A stretch of DNA of 64,000 bases from an uncultured Clostridium sp. (GTDB lineage Bacteria > Bacillota > Clostridia > Lachnospirales > Lachnospiraceae): positions 1 through 64,000 of the forward strand of contig CAMEIH010000006.1 of NCBI GenBank assembly GCA_945917985.1. Direction: 5' to 3'. Made by a program: the position numbers and the translations under genes. This document shows positions 55,461-63,984 of this stretch, piece by piece (the first letter of the stretch is position 1; each line of letters opens with the position of its first letter). Under the pieces are notes generated by a model. It was not told the DNA's origin. It did not search any database and saw only the letters and a list, made by a program, of their open reading frames with translations.

Positions 55461-56525
55461 ATGGTCCCTATTTCTGTATGCATTATTGCAAAAAATGAGG
55501 AAAGAAATATAGAACGCTGTCTTTCTTCACTTGCGCCTTACGGATTTGAAATTATTCTGGTAGATACCGGTTCTACTGACAAAACGAAAGAATTGGCATC
55601 AAAATATACAAATCATATTTATGATTTCAAATGGGTGAATGATTTCAGCGCTGCCAGAAACTATTCATTAAATCAGGCATCTAATGACTGGATTTTCATG
55701 ATAGACTGCGATGAAACTCTGCAGTCTGTCGATCTGGAGGAATTAGATTATTTCAGAAAGCATTTATCTCATGCTGTGGGCTCCGTCAATCGTGAGAACT
55801 TAACCGGCACTCCCGAGAATCCCGGTAGGACAGTCGATCGAACAGAACGCTTCTTTTCGCGAAAGAGATTTCATTATACCGGAAGAATTCACGAGCAGCT
55901 TACCCCCAAATATGGGAAAGATATGGAAGCATTTTTACTGAATGCAACTCTCTTTCATGATGGATATCTGATGGATGAATCCACCCGCATGCAGAAGGCA
56001 AAACGTAATCTGGATCTGCTTCATTTGCAGCTTTCAGAAGAGCCCCAAAATCCTTATCTTTTTTATCAACTTGGGAAAGGATACGAAATGATTGGTGATA
56101 TGGACACCGCCTGCAAATGGTTTGGAGATGGACTTACTTTTGACCTGGATCCTACATTAGCTTATGTTCAGGCAATGGTCATTTCCTATGGTCACGCCCT
56201 GTTGCAAACCAGGCAGGCAGAAAAAGCATTGCAATTTGTCAATATTTATGATGACTTTTCATCCAGTGCTGATTTCGTCTACCTAATGGGATTGATTTAT
56301 AAAGAAAACAAATATTATGCTCAGGCCATTCATGAATTTAAGAAAGCTCTTGGTTTCGAATTTGCTAATCAGGAAGGAGTAAATAGCTATCTGGCATATT
56401 ATCAATTAGGAGAGATTCTAGCTTCAATGGGCGAAACCGAATCAGCATTAAAATTTTTTAAAATGTGCGGCAAATATTCCCAAGCCAAACAATTACTTGC
56501 ATCTCTTTTACAATCAACCCCTTAA
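55461..56525 (+). CDS. GT2-family glycosyltransferase with TPR tail (copy 2)
   Basis: 354 residues: PISVCIIAKNEERNIERCLS, VDTGSTDKTKELA, FSAARNYSLNQASNDWIFMIDCDETL, IHEQL, then TPR-like repeats (QNPYLFYQLGKGYEMIGDMD ... NKYYAQAIHEFKKAL). It is closest in order and motifs to the gene at 30483 and to the next gene. CAGGAG precedes the ATG. It is followed after 22 bp by copy 3, so the two form an operon. Confidence 0.92.
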   Translation: MVPISVCIIAKNEERNIERCLSSLAPYGFEIILVDTGSTDKTKELASKYTNHIYDFKWVNDFSAARNYSLNQASNDWIFMIDCDETLQSVDLEELDYFRKHLSHAVGSVNRENLTGTPENPGRTVDRTERFFSRKRFHYTGRIHEQLTPKYGKDMEAFLLNATLFHDGYLMDESTRMQKAKRNLDLLHLQLSEEPQNPYLFYQLGKGYEMIGDMDTACKWFGDGLTFDLDPTLAYVQAMVISYGHALLQTRQAEKALQFVNIYDDFSSSADFVYLMGLIYKENKYYAQAIHEFKKALGFEFANQEGVNSYLAYYQLGEILASMGETESALKFFKMCGKYSQAKQLLASLLQSTP

Positions 56526-56547
56526 CTTTCTTACGAGGAGAACACTT

Positions 56548-57612
56548 ATGCTACCAATTTCAGTCTGTATTATTTGTAAAAATGAAGAACAAAATTTAGA
56601 GCGTTTTTTTACCGCTCTTAGAAAATATGATTGGGAACTGATCTTTGTAGATACCGGTTCTACCGATTGCAGTCGTGACATCGCCTTAAAGTATACTGAC
56701 AAAGTATTTGATTTTCCATGGAGCAACGATTTTTCTGCTGCCAGGAACTATTCTATCTCTCAGGCTTCAAATGATATGATTCTTATTTTAGACTGCGATG
56801 AATTCCTGCTTGACGTTGACATACAGCAAGTTCTATTACTTATGGAGCAGCATCCGGAGGAAATCGGATGTATCCAACTTCAAAATCATACAAATATCAA
56901 TGGTACAGACACCATTGTTTATCATTCCTTAAATCGGTTTTTTAATCGAAAAATTTATCATTATACAGGTGCTGTTCATGAACAGACCACACGTATCGAC
57001 CGTAATCCCGTTCCACCTTTTTACCAGCTTCCGCTCACAGTAGACCATCAGGGATATAATTTATCTCTCAAAGATAAAGTGCGAAAATCAAAGCGTGATC
57101 GTGATATTTTACTGGAAGAGCTAAAAAAGAATCCGCAAAATGCTTATCTCCTCTTTCAAATAGGAAAAACCTATGACTTCCAAAATGATTCTAATAAAGC
57201 CTTAACTTATTATGTCAAGGCTATCAGTAGTCCTAACTTTAATCCCGAAGAAGAATATACTATTCATCTTCTCCTTGCATATGGAAATTGCCTGCTAGAT
57301 ACTGGTCATTATGAAGCTGCCCTTTCGATGATTGACGTAGAATCTATCCTCTCGACTTATGCAGATTACTATTGTTTATTGGGGCGAATTTATTATTCCA
57401 ACAAGCAACCGCTTCAAGCCATGATGGCATTCATCAAAGCACTTGCCTGTGAAAAAGAAATTGTTGAGGGCTCAAGATACAATATTCCTCATTACAATAT
57501 TGGTTTTCTAAATGAACAACTTGGTGATATCAACAATGCAATTATGCAATACCGGCTTTGCGAAAATTTCCCCATGGCTTCCAAACGATTAGAAGAACTA
57601 AACATTAATTAA
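56548..57612 (+). CDS. GT2-family glycosyltransferase with TPR tail (copy 3)
   Basis: 354 residues from the ATG at 56548 (MLPISVCIICKNEEQNLERF), with GAGGAG upstream; the earlier track start overlaps copy 2. Motifs: VDTGSTDCSRDIAL, FSAARNYSISQASNDMILILDCDEFLLDV, AVHEQTT, followed by TPR-like repeats. It lies directly before the convergent flagellin gene, with only a terminator between them. Modification of flagellin is the natural inference. Confidence 0.92.
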   Translation: MLPISVCIICKNEEQNLERFFTALRKYDWELIFVDTGSTDCSRDIALKYTDKVFDFPWSNDFSAARNYSISQASNDMILILDCDEFLLDVDIQQVLLLMEQHPEEIGCIQLQNHTNINGTDTIVYHSLNRFFNRKIYHYTGAVHEQTTRIDRNPVPPFYQLPLTVDHQGYNLSLKDKVRKSKRDRDILLEELKKNPQNAYLLFQIGKTYDFQNDSNKALTYYVKAISSPNFNPEEEYTIHLLLAYGNCLLDTGHYEAALSMIDVESILSTYADYYCLLGRIYYSNKQPLQAMMAFIKALACEKEIVEGSRYNIPHYNIGFLNEQLGDINNAIMQYRLCENFPMASKRLEELNIN

Positions 57613-57657
57613 TATCATATTCATAACTAAAAATAACTTTAATAATAATACAAAAAT

Positions 57658-57683
57658 AAGGGGCTGGCATTCGCCAACCCCTT
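57658..57683 (-). terminator. Terminator after flagellin
   Basis: On the minus strand AAGGGGTTGGC-GAAT-GCCAGCCCCTT then ATTTTTG. It has an 11-bp stem with one G-U pair. Confidence 0.9.
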
Positions 57684-57720
57684 ATGGTAGTTTTTAGCTT
57701 GCAATATACTCCAGAATAGA

Positions 57721-58668
57721 TTAACCAAGCAAGGATAATACACCCTGATTGCTCTGGTTAGCCTGTGCCAACATTGCCTGACCTGCCTGGGTAAGGATAT
57801 TATTGTTGGAGTACTTAACCATTTCAGTAGCCATATCTGTATCACGGATAGCAGATTCAGCACTTGTGGTGTTCTCAACTACGTTATCCAGGTTATTGAT
57901 GGTATGCTCAAGTCTGTTCTGTACGGCACCAAGAGCAGAACGCTGTGTAGATACAGTCTGTAATGCACTCTTTACAAAAGCGTTCAGGCTTGCGAAATCC
58001 TGTGCAGTAGCATATGTATGTGTTGTACCATCAACTGTCTTGCCTTTTGTAAAGATAGAAATAAGATTCTTAGCTGTAGCAGTCGACATTGCAGTTTGTG
58101 TAGTAGCCGGCTTACCAGTATTATCCAAAGCATAATAACTTGTCTTTGTATTCTGTGCGGCAGTTGCCAAACCTGTCATGCTCATGCTCTTAATAGAAAT
58201 GTCAATATGCTGTCCGGATTCAGCACCAACCTGAAGTCCTTTACCAGTAAAGCTTCCATCCAACAAGTTCTGCTCATTAAATGTAGTTGTAGACTGTACA
58301 CGGTCAATTTCATTCATCAACTGTGCAATTTCGTCTTTGATGTAACCGCGGTCTACAGATGTTAATGTTCCATTCTCGCCCTTAACTGCCAGTTCGTTCA
58401 TTCTCTGGAGCATATCATGAACTTCATTCAGAGCGCCTTCAGCTGTCTGTACACAAGAAATACCATCTTCTGCGTTAGCGGATGCCTGTGTAAGACCTCT
58501 GATCTGTCTTCTCATCTTTTCGGAAATAGATAAGCCTGCTGCATCATCTGCTGCACGGTTGATCTTATAACCGGATGATAACTTCTCTGTTGACTTAGCC
58601 TGTGTTGATGTTGTAAGTCCTAACATTCTGTTAGAGTTCATTGCTGTAAGATTGTGTTGTACTACCAT
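57721..58668 (-). CDS. fliC: Flagellin
   Basis: 315 residues. The conserved N-terminal D0/D1 part is MVVQHNLTAMNSNRMLGLTT, STEKLSSGYKINRAADDAAGLSISEKMRRQIRGL and the C-terminal D1/D0 part is RLEHTINNLDNVVENTTSAESAIRDTDMATEMV ... SNQGVLSLLG. The central variable part is short and rich in Ser/Thr (TTTFNEQNLLDGSF ... TKTSYYALDNTGKPATTQTA), which gives many possible O-glycosylation sites. AAGGAGG precedes the ATG. Two tandem sigma-28-type promoters are upstream. Confidence 0.97.
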   Translation of the reverse strand: MVVQHNLTAMNSNRMLGLTTSTQAKSTEKLSSGYKINRAADDAAGLSISEKMRRQIRGLTQASANAEDGISCVQTAEGALNEVHDMLQRMNELAVKGENGTLTSVDRGYIKDEIAQLMNEIDRVQSTTTFNEQNLLDGSFTGKGLQVGAESGQHIDISIKSMSMTGLATAAQNTKTSYYALDNTGKPATTQTAMSTATAKNLISIFTKGKTVDGTTHTYATAQDFASLNAFVKSALQTVSTQRSALGAVQNRLEHTINNLDNVVENTTSAESAIRDTDMATEMVKYSNNNILTQAGQAMLAQANQSNQGVLSLLG

Positions 58669-58702
58669 AATTTTTCCTCCTTGAAATTAACGTCGCTTCC
58701 CT

Positions 58703-58751
58703 GCGTACGTTTGATACTTTTTTGTGTAGTCAGTTTTTCGAATTCGTACGC
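58703..58751 (-). promoter_or_regulatory. Flagellin leader stem and possible CsrA sites
   Basis: GCGTACG and CGTACGC can pair in the flagellin mRNA leader across a 35-nt loop. Directly downstream come CAGGGAAG and the ribosome-binding site CAAGGAGG. GGA-containing sites in this arrangement recall the CsrA/FliW-controlled hag leader of Bacillus. No folding was done. Confidence 0.35.
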
Positions 58752-58814
58752 ATCCGAAACCCTGCTACCTGTTTTCTTTTTTGTAAGCAATTTGTTTTGC
58801 TTTACTTGTTAAGT

Positions 58815-58842
58815 ATATCGGATTTTTCTTCAAATACTTTAG
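58815..58842 (-). promoter_or_regulatory. Flagellin promoter P1, sigma-28 type
   Basis: The minus strand has CTAAAG (58837-58842), 15 bp, CCGATAT then A (58815-58821). Confidence 0.85.
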
Positions 58843-58897
58843 AGCTTTTCAAAACTTTTTTGCTTACCAGAACATTTTGTTCTTTTACTTGTTATAT

Positions 58898-58925
58898 ATA
58901 TCGGTGAAAAATAAAATTACTTTAG
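58898..58925 (-). promoter_or_regulatory. Flagellin promoter P2, sigma-28 type
   Basis: CTAAAG (58920-58925), 15 bp, CCGATAT then A (58898-58904) on the minus strand, 83 bp upstream of P1. Sequences after both -10 boxes resemble each other (AACAAGTAAA), a sign of promoter duplication. Confidence 0.8.
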
Positions 58926-59005
58926 TTTTTATAGGAAATTTTTTTTCTATATGCTATCATATTTCCATAACGTTGCGTCAAAAGACCTTTATAAGACCTT
59001 CTGTT

Positions 59006-59166
59006 GTCATCACGCACAGTCAAATCAGTTTCCGGCGATTTGGGGCACTGCGAAGATAAGACGCATGAAAACGTGGAAGCCTTTGCTGAACACGTTTTCA
59101 GTCTCTGCGGCTTATCGGAGCGCATAGTGCACATGAGCCGAAATTGATTTGCTTGTGCGTGATGAC
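59006..59166. repeat. 161-bp imperfect palindrome (MITE-like)
   Basis: Ends GTCATCACGCACA and TGTGCGTGATGAC are exact inverted copies, extending to about 30 bp with few mismatches (CAAATCAGTTTCCGGC against GCCGAAATTGATTTG). Inner arms GATAAG and GAAAACGTG against CACGTTTTC and CTTATC also pair. The whole could fold into one long hairpin. A minus-strand ORF across it (58922-59224) is a by-product. Confidence 0.7.
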
Positions 59167-59229
59167 AGACGAAACCCTTATGAAATCTTTTAACCCGTCC
59201 ACCTATGAAACCACCGGGAGGCATACCTT

Positions 59230-60438
59230 ATGAACATCCTGTTTTATCGCTACGGCAGCATCTGTGAACCCGATTTAATCGATGCTTTCAAATCCTTACA
59301 GATCACTGTCATCGAAGAAGATACCGAAATCTATCAGAAATCCATTGAACCGGAAGTCCGCATCCGCCGTCTAGCAGAACAGCTTTTGACGCATCAGATT
59401 TCCTTTGTATTCAGCATCAACTTTTTCCCCTACATTTCGGAAATCTGTCAGCGGCTTAATGTAATTTACGCCTGCTTAAGTGTGGACTGCCCTGTGCTGG
59501 AGCTCTTTTCCCGCTCCATCCGCAACACCTGCAACCGGATTTTTCTGTTTGATTACCACCAGTATGAACAATTCAGAGGGGAAAATCCCGACTGCATTTT
59601 TTATCTCCCCCTTGGAACCAACACTGACCGCTGGGACGAATGTCTCTCTTCCCTGCCCGCAGAAGGTAATGACCAATGGAAATACGACCTTTCTTTTATC
59701 GGCTCACTCTATAACGAAAAGTCGCCTTATGACCATTTACCCCTCTCAGACTTTGACCGAGGCTTTGCAGATGGTCTTATGGAAGCCCAGTTGAAGCTCC
59801 CGGGTCTTTCCCTGATTGAGGAATCTCTCTCTAAAGACCTGGTCACTGCGCTGAAAGGAGCCTGTGAATCATCCGTAGGCAATTCCGCACAGTTCCATAC
59901 TCTGCCGGATGCCTTCACGGATACTGATCCTTACGTTGCCGCCAACTATTTTTGCGGCATGCGGATTTCTGAACTCGAGCGAATCCGCACGTTAAATGCA
60001 CTGGCAGAGAATTTCCGGGTAGATCTTTTTACCAGAAGCAATACCGATGATCTGAAAAACGTCCACTATCACGGAGGGGTATCCACCCATGAAGAGATGC
60101 CTCGTATTTTTTACCGGAGCAAAATCAACCTGAATATCACCATGCGCCCGATTCAGACCGGTCTCTCTCAGCGTGTATGGGATGTTCTCGGCTGCCGGGG
60201 CTTCCTGTTATGTAATTATCAGTCAGAAATACCGGAATATTTTCAGATCGGAAGTGATCTTGAGTGCTACGAGAATCTGACCGATTTAAAGGAAAAGGTT
60301 GCCTTTTATCTGGCCCACGATGATATTCGAAAGGAAATAGCTGCTCATGGCTACCGGACAGTGAAAGAAAAACATACCTACCTTCACAGAGTTATCTCCA
60401 TATTGAATCTTATCTATCCGCCGGAGCATACTGCTTAA
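59230..60438 (+). CDS. DUF3880/CgeB-type glycosyltransferase (copy 3)
   Basis: 402 residues. N-terminal DUF3880: FVFSINFFPYISEICQRLNV, VDCPVLELFSRS, NRIFLFDYHQYEQF; then FYLPLGTNTDRWDEC, YDLSFIGSLYNEKSPYD; C-terminal INLNITMRPIQTGLSQRVWDVLGCRGFLLCNYQSEI. GGGAGG precedes the ATG. It stands alone between the palindromic repeat and the flaG-fliD-fliS-flgN operon, and probably modifies flagellin or a flagellar glycan. Confidence 0.9.
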   Translation: MNILFYRYGSICEPDLIDAFKSLQITVIEEDTEIYQKSIEPEVRIRRLAEQLLTHQISFVFSINFFPYISEICQRLNVIYACLSVDCPVLELFSRSIRNTCNRIFLFDYHQYEQFRGENPDCIFYLPLGTNTDRWDECLSSLPAEGNDQWKYDLSFIGSLYNEKSPYDHLPLSDFDRGFADGLMEAQLKLPGLSLIEESLSKDLVTALKGACESSVGNSAQFHTLPDAFTDTDPYVAANYFCGMRISELERIRTLNALAENFRVDLFTRSNTDDLKNVHYHGGVSTHEEMPRIFYRSKINLNITMRPIQTGLSQRVWDVLGCRGFLLCNYQSEIPEYFQIGSDLECYENLTDLKEKVAFYLAHDDIRKEIAAHGYRTVKEKHTYLHRVISILNLIYPPEHTA

Positions 60439-60467
60439 TCTGCACAGCTAAATTTCTGCTTATAGGA

Positions 60468-60507
60468 AAAGGCATTTTCATGGGACTTATCCACGAAAAT
60501 GCCTTTA
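60468..60507. terminator. Bidirectional terminator
   Basis: AAAGGCATTTTC and GAAAATGCCTTT arms (12 bp) around CATGGGACTTATCCAC. It ends the DUF3880 gene on one side and the fliS/flgN operon on the other. Confidence 0.8.
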
Positions 60508-60525
60508 TGTTTTTAGCACTGTCTG

Positions 60526-61002
60526 TTACTTCTTTTCATCCATAAAGCGGGAGTTTACTCCTCCGCTTTTACTCATATTCTGATAATACCCGTAAGCCGC
60601 CTTGGAGGATATTCTCACTTTACCAAGGTTCTGGCGTTCTTTGGCAAAGTTCTTTTCCACCATTTTTTTATTGCGGCTTTCCTGTGCCTGAATCGTCACA
60701 CTTCTGTCTGTAATTTCACTGATCAGACTCTGCAGTTGCTTAATCTGCACAGCATACCTTGCTTTGTTCGGAAGTAATTCCGCCTTGATCTTTTCATACA
60801 GTGTTTCAAAGCCTTCATCCAGCTTATTCAGCTCATTGATATAACTGTCTTTTTCATCCACAGTCCTGTCAAAGGCTTCCATATCGAAGCTCTCTGCCCG
60901 TAGTATCTCTTCCTGGGCATTTCCTATTTCTTCGATGCTTTTTAAGCACTCGATCTTTTTCTTCAGGCTTTCCTGCAAAACATTCAGATACGTATCTAGC
61001 AT
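60526..61002 (-). CDS. flgN: FlgN-like flagellar chaperone
   Basis: 158 residues from the ATG at 61002 (MLDTYLNVLQESLKKKIECL), with GAAGGGAG upstream; the track start lies within fliS. Almost entirely helical (EEILRAESFDMEAFDRTVDEKDSYINELNKLDEGFETLYEKIK), the FlgN-type coiled-coil pattern. FlgN binds hook-associated proteins FlgK/FlgL for export. It overlaps the 3' end of fliS by 7 bp, so the genes are coupled. Because FlgN sequences diverge greatly, I rest the call on shape and context. Confidence 0.7.
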   Translation of the reverse strand: MLDTYLNVLQESLKKKIECLKSIEEIGNAQEEILRAESFDMEAFDRTVDEKDSYINELNKLDEGFETLYEKIKAELLPNKARYAVQIKQLQSLISEITDRSVTIQAQESRNKKMVEKNFAKERQNLGKVRISSKAAYGYYQNMSKSGGVNSRFMDEKK

Positions 61003-61385
61003 ACGACTCCCTTCTCTCTGTTGATGCGCATAACTTCCTTCCATGTATCTCTCATGGAATGAAGATGTTCCAGTATCTCTTCCATGATTTCCTTGTCCTT
61101 CTTGATATTGGCCTGCACAAGTCTTCTTGCCAGATATTCATACACCCTGTCGAAATCCTGTGCCACAGGGTATTTCATATCCAGAGTCAGTCTGAAATGT
61201 TCGATAATTCTCTGCGTTTTCACAATGTTAATATGTGCCTTCTCGATGTCCTTCTGTTCGATAGCTGTGATGGCAATATTACAGAACTTGATTGCACCTT
61301 CATAGAGCATGAGAGTCAGTTCTGCCGGTGATGCTGTAAGAATTTTGCTGTTTTTATACTGCGCATAGGCATTTGGCAAAGCCAT
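60996..61385 (-). CDS. fliS: Flagellin chaperone FliS
   Basis: 129 residues: MALPNAYAQYKNSKILTASP, ELTLMLYEGAIKFCNIAITAIEQKDIEKAHINIVKTQRII, YEYLARRLVQANIKKD. FliS binds the C-terminal helices of unexported flagellin. The AGGAGG ribosome-binding site lies inside the last codons of fliD, with a 1-bp gap between the genes. Confidence 0.96.
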   Translation of the reverse strand: MALPNAYAQYKNSKILTASPAELTLMLYEGAIKFCNIAITAIEQKDIEKAHINIVKTQRIIEHFRLTLDMKYPVAQDFDRVYEYLARRLVQANIKKDKEIMEEILEHLHSMRDTWKEVMRINREKGVVC

Positions 61386-61386
61386 A

Positions 61387-63444
61387 TCATGATCCTCCTA
61401 ACAAGCTTGCTACGGCGCTTGAGTTGGACTGCATCTTTGCAAGAGCAGTTTCCATAGCCGAAAACTTCTTATACCACTTATCCTCATAATCGGTCAGTTT
61501 TGCTTCCGCTTCCTTGATCTTGGTGGCATAGCTGTCATATTCTTCTTTCATCTTCTTATCGTCATACACAGTATTCATACTGCTGTAATCCGATCTCGCC
61601 ATCAGGTCATCCATCTTGGCATACAGGGTTTTGGACAACTGAGTGAAGAAATCCACGACTGTATTCGGGTCCTTGGTGATCATTTCCTTCAGAGTATTAT
61701 CCTTGGTCTTCAGGGTATCCTCATCCTCATCACCGTTAATATGATAAGCATTCTTCTCGTTGTCCGCTGCATTGAAATATCCAAGTGTCTCAATGCCGAA
61801 GTCAGACAGATACATAGTTTTGCCGTTTACGGTATATCCGCCTGCCATGATCTCCTTCATGGCACTGGAAACAGAATTGAGTGTGGAGTCGCGGCGAAGC
61901 AGGGAATCCTTGATCTTTTCCTCCCACTTCTCAACTTCCTTCTCACTCATGGAATCCTTTTCTTCATCGGTAAGGGGATCATAACCCTTGGAAGACTCAG
62001 CATTGTACAGCTTATCCATCTCGTTGATCAGGCTGCTGTACTCCTTGATGAAGTTCTTGACCATGTCATAGATGTCGCTGACATCATTTTCTGTTGTCAG
62101 AGTGATCTTCTCGCCGACTGCTGTTTCACCCTTGCAGGTAATGGTAAGTCCATTGATATCAAAAGTATTGCTGCTCGACTTAAAGGGTGCACCGTTTAAG
62201 GTGATCTCTGCATCCTCGCCGTCGACCTTAAACGCTTTACTTCCGGTCAGGTCGTCATAATTCGCAAGCACATCCTGTGCCTTAGCGATCTTTCCCTCGA
62301 TATCGGCAGTTGCCTCTGCCACAGTTTTAGCACCGGCTGTACCGTCAGCATTGATATAGTCTGTATTCAACACTGTAATTCTGGTGTTTTTTTCATCAAT
62401 GGATTCCAGGTTGTTGTCATGGCCGTCCAGATAGGAAAGTTCGCCCTTTGCCTTGTTCAAGTCTGCGGTCAGAGTTGCTTTGTCTTCCTCTGAAAGATTC
62501 TCATCCTTTAATTTATCTTCCAGCCCTTCTATCTTTGTTTTAAGTTCTGACTGTCTTGCAGCTCTCGCCGTTTCATCAGTGATATCGAAATCATCACTAC
62601 CATATTCTTCGTTGTAAGCCTTTACCAGTTCTTCCTGTTTTTTATTCAGGCTTTCCACTGCACTCTCAAGCGATTTTCTCTCTGCTATATAACTCTTTAA
62701 AAGCTCTGCTGTCTTTGCGTCGATAGCACTCTGCTTTGCATCCGGATCATTAGCAAGATCTGCATACTTCTGGTATGCTGCCTTCACGTCCTTATCATAA
62801 ACGAGAATTCCCAGCTTATCCAGTGCTTTTGTGCCACTGTCATTCGATGCAGTGATGGTAAAGTCTTTCTCTTCTCCTGTACCGCTCGCACCGATAAAAA
62901 GCCTCTGATTGGTTGCATCAAAGTTTGCCTTCACACCTACAGACTGCAGTTTGCTTACAAGACTGTTAATAGTTGTATTCTCATCAACTGTTATTTCCAC
63001 AGTCTTACCACCGCTGGTAATTTCAAATTTACTGCCTGCCTCAATGCCAAGCTTCTCAACAAGCTTGCTGCCGGAGGTTACCTTTTTACCGTCTTTATCA
63101 GTGATTTCAGCTCCCGTGAGATAACCGGCTTTTGCCAGCTTCTTGATCTCCAGTGACTGTACACTGTCCATAGCACTGTCTTTTGCGATTACACTGACCA
63201 GGTTATCGTTAGAGGTCTTTGTCGCTTTCTTCATATAGGATGACTGATAGCGAAGATCGCTCAAGGTACCGCTGTAAAGCTTCTTTATTTTATTATTGAG
63301 TTCTTTCCAGGCGTCCTGTTTCCATTCAAGCTTAGTCTGCTCTTTCTTCAGAGTATCTACCTTGACCTGCTTTACAGCAACCAGTTCCTGGATAATGCTC
63401 TCTGTATCAAGTCCGGACATCATTCCGGTTACACGCATTGCCAT
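61387..63444 (-). CDS. fliD: Flagellar filament cap protein FliD
   Basis: 685 residues. N-terminal FliD_N: MAMRVTGMMSGLDTESIIQE, then LVSVIAKDSAMDSVQSLEIKKLAKA. The central part has a long charged coiled coil (about residues 240-350), which is not usual in short FliD proteins. The C-terminal FliD_C is NFIKEYSSLINEMDKLYN, DSLLRRDSTLNSVSSAMKEI and YATKIKEAEAKLTDYEDKWYKKFSAMETALAKMQSNSSAVASLLGG. It forms the pentameric or hexameric cap for filament growth. It belongs to the flaG-fliD-fliS-flgN operon. Confidence 0.96.
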   Translation of the reverse strand: MAMRVTGMMSGLDTESIIQELVAVKQVKVDTLKKEQTKLEWKQDAWKELNNKIKKLYSGTLSDLRYQSSYMKKATKTSNDNLVSVIAKDSAMDSVQSLEIKKLAKAGYLTGAEITDKDGKKVTSGSKLVEKLGIEAGSKFEITSGGKTVEITVDENTTINSLVSKLQSVGVKANFDATNQRLFIGASGTGEEKDFTITASNDSGTKALDKLGILVYDKDVKAAYQKYADLANDPDAKQSAIDAKTAELLKSYIAERKSLESAVESLNKKQEELVKAYNEEYGSDDFDITDETARAARQSELKTKIEGLEDKLKDENLSEEDKATLTADLNKAKGELSYLDGHDNNLESIDEKNTRITVLNTDYINADGTAGAKTVAEATADIEGKIAKAQDVLANYDDLTGSKAFKVDGEDAEITLNGAPFKSSSNTFDINGLTITCKGETAVGEKITLTTENDVSDIYDMVKNFIKEYSSLINEMDKLYNAESSKGYDPLTDEEKDSMSEKEVEKWEEKIKDSLLRRDSTLNSVSSAMKEIMAGGYTVNGKTMYLSDFGIETLGYFNAADNEKNAYHINGDEDEDTLKTKDNTLKEMITKDPNTVVDFFTQLSKTLYAKMDDLMARSDYSSMNTVYDDKKMKEEYDSYATKIKEAEAKLTDYEDKWYKKFSAMETALAKMQSNSSAVASLLGGS

Positions 63445-63456
63445 ATGTATGATCTC

Positions 63457-63888
63457 CTATCTTCTCTCATCAACCAGGATACCTGCAAGTTCCCATGCTT
63501 TTGCGATCATGTCAAGAGTTTTTTCAGGGGGAAGTTCCTTGATTACTTCCTTGGTATCCTTATCTACAATTTTAATCGTCACTCTGTTGGTTTCTTCATG
63601 AATGCCAAATACAGCTTCGGAATGGGACATGTTTTTATTCAGCTGTTCAACAGCTTTCTTGATCTTCTCATTGTTTGACTGCTGCTGGTTGCTGTAGCTG
63701 CTATCCTGTCCGCTCTGGCTGTCCTGTTTCTCGGTTTCTGCCACTTTTACTGTGGTTGCATCATAGGCTGATACTTTCTCCGGTGTAGAGACTTCCGTGT
63801 CCTCTACAACTGTCTTCTGTACCGGTTTCGCCTGCTGTGTTGTCTGTGCCTGATAAGTCATTGCACTGCTTAATGGTTCAATTGCCAT
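63457..63888 (-). CDS. flaG: FlaG family protein
   Basis: 143 residues from the ATG at 63888 (MAIEPLSSAMTYQAQTTQQA), with GGAGGTGA upstream. A low-complexity N-terminal part rich in Gln/Ser/Thr is followed by the FlaG domain: LNKNMSHSEAVFGIHEETNRVTIKIVDKDTKEVIKELPPEKTLDMIAKAWELAG. FlaG proteins influence filament length. It is the first gene of the operon and is driven by the sigma-28-type promoter at 63957-63984. Confidence 0.93.
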   Translation of the reverse strand: MAIEPLSSAMTYQAQTTQQAKPVQKTVVEDTEVSTPEKVSAYDATTVKVAETEKQDSQSGQDSSYSNQQQSNNEKIKKAVEQLNKNMSHSEAVFGIHEETNRVTIKIVDKDTKEVIKELPPEKTLDMIAKAWELAGILVDERR

Positions 63889-63956
63889 TGTAATCACCTC
63901 CGTGTGATAATAAAATATTTATGAGTTACTTAGAGTTTTCTAGTCTTCTTTAAACT

Positions 63957-63984
63957 ATATCGGATGAATGGGCAAAAAATTTAG
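63957..63984 (-). promoter_or_regulatory. Sigma-28-type promoter of flaG-fliD-fliS-flgN
   Basis: The minus strand has CTAAA (63980-63984), 16 bp, CCGATAT then A (63957-63963), in register with both flagellin promoters. Confidence 0.85.

Noticed and set aside
58922-59224. 100-codon minus-strand ORF upstream of flagellin
   Set aside because: It lies across the long palindrome, which accounts for the open frame; no ribosome-binding site or homology seen.
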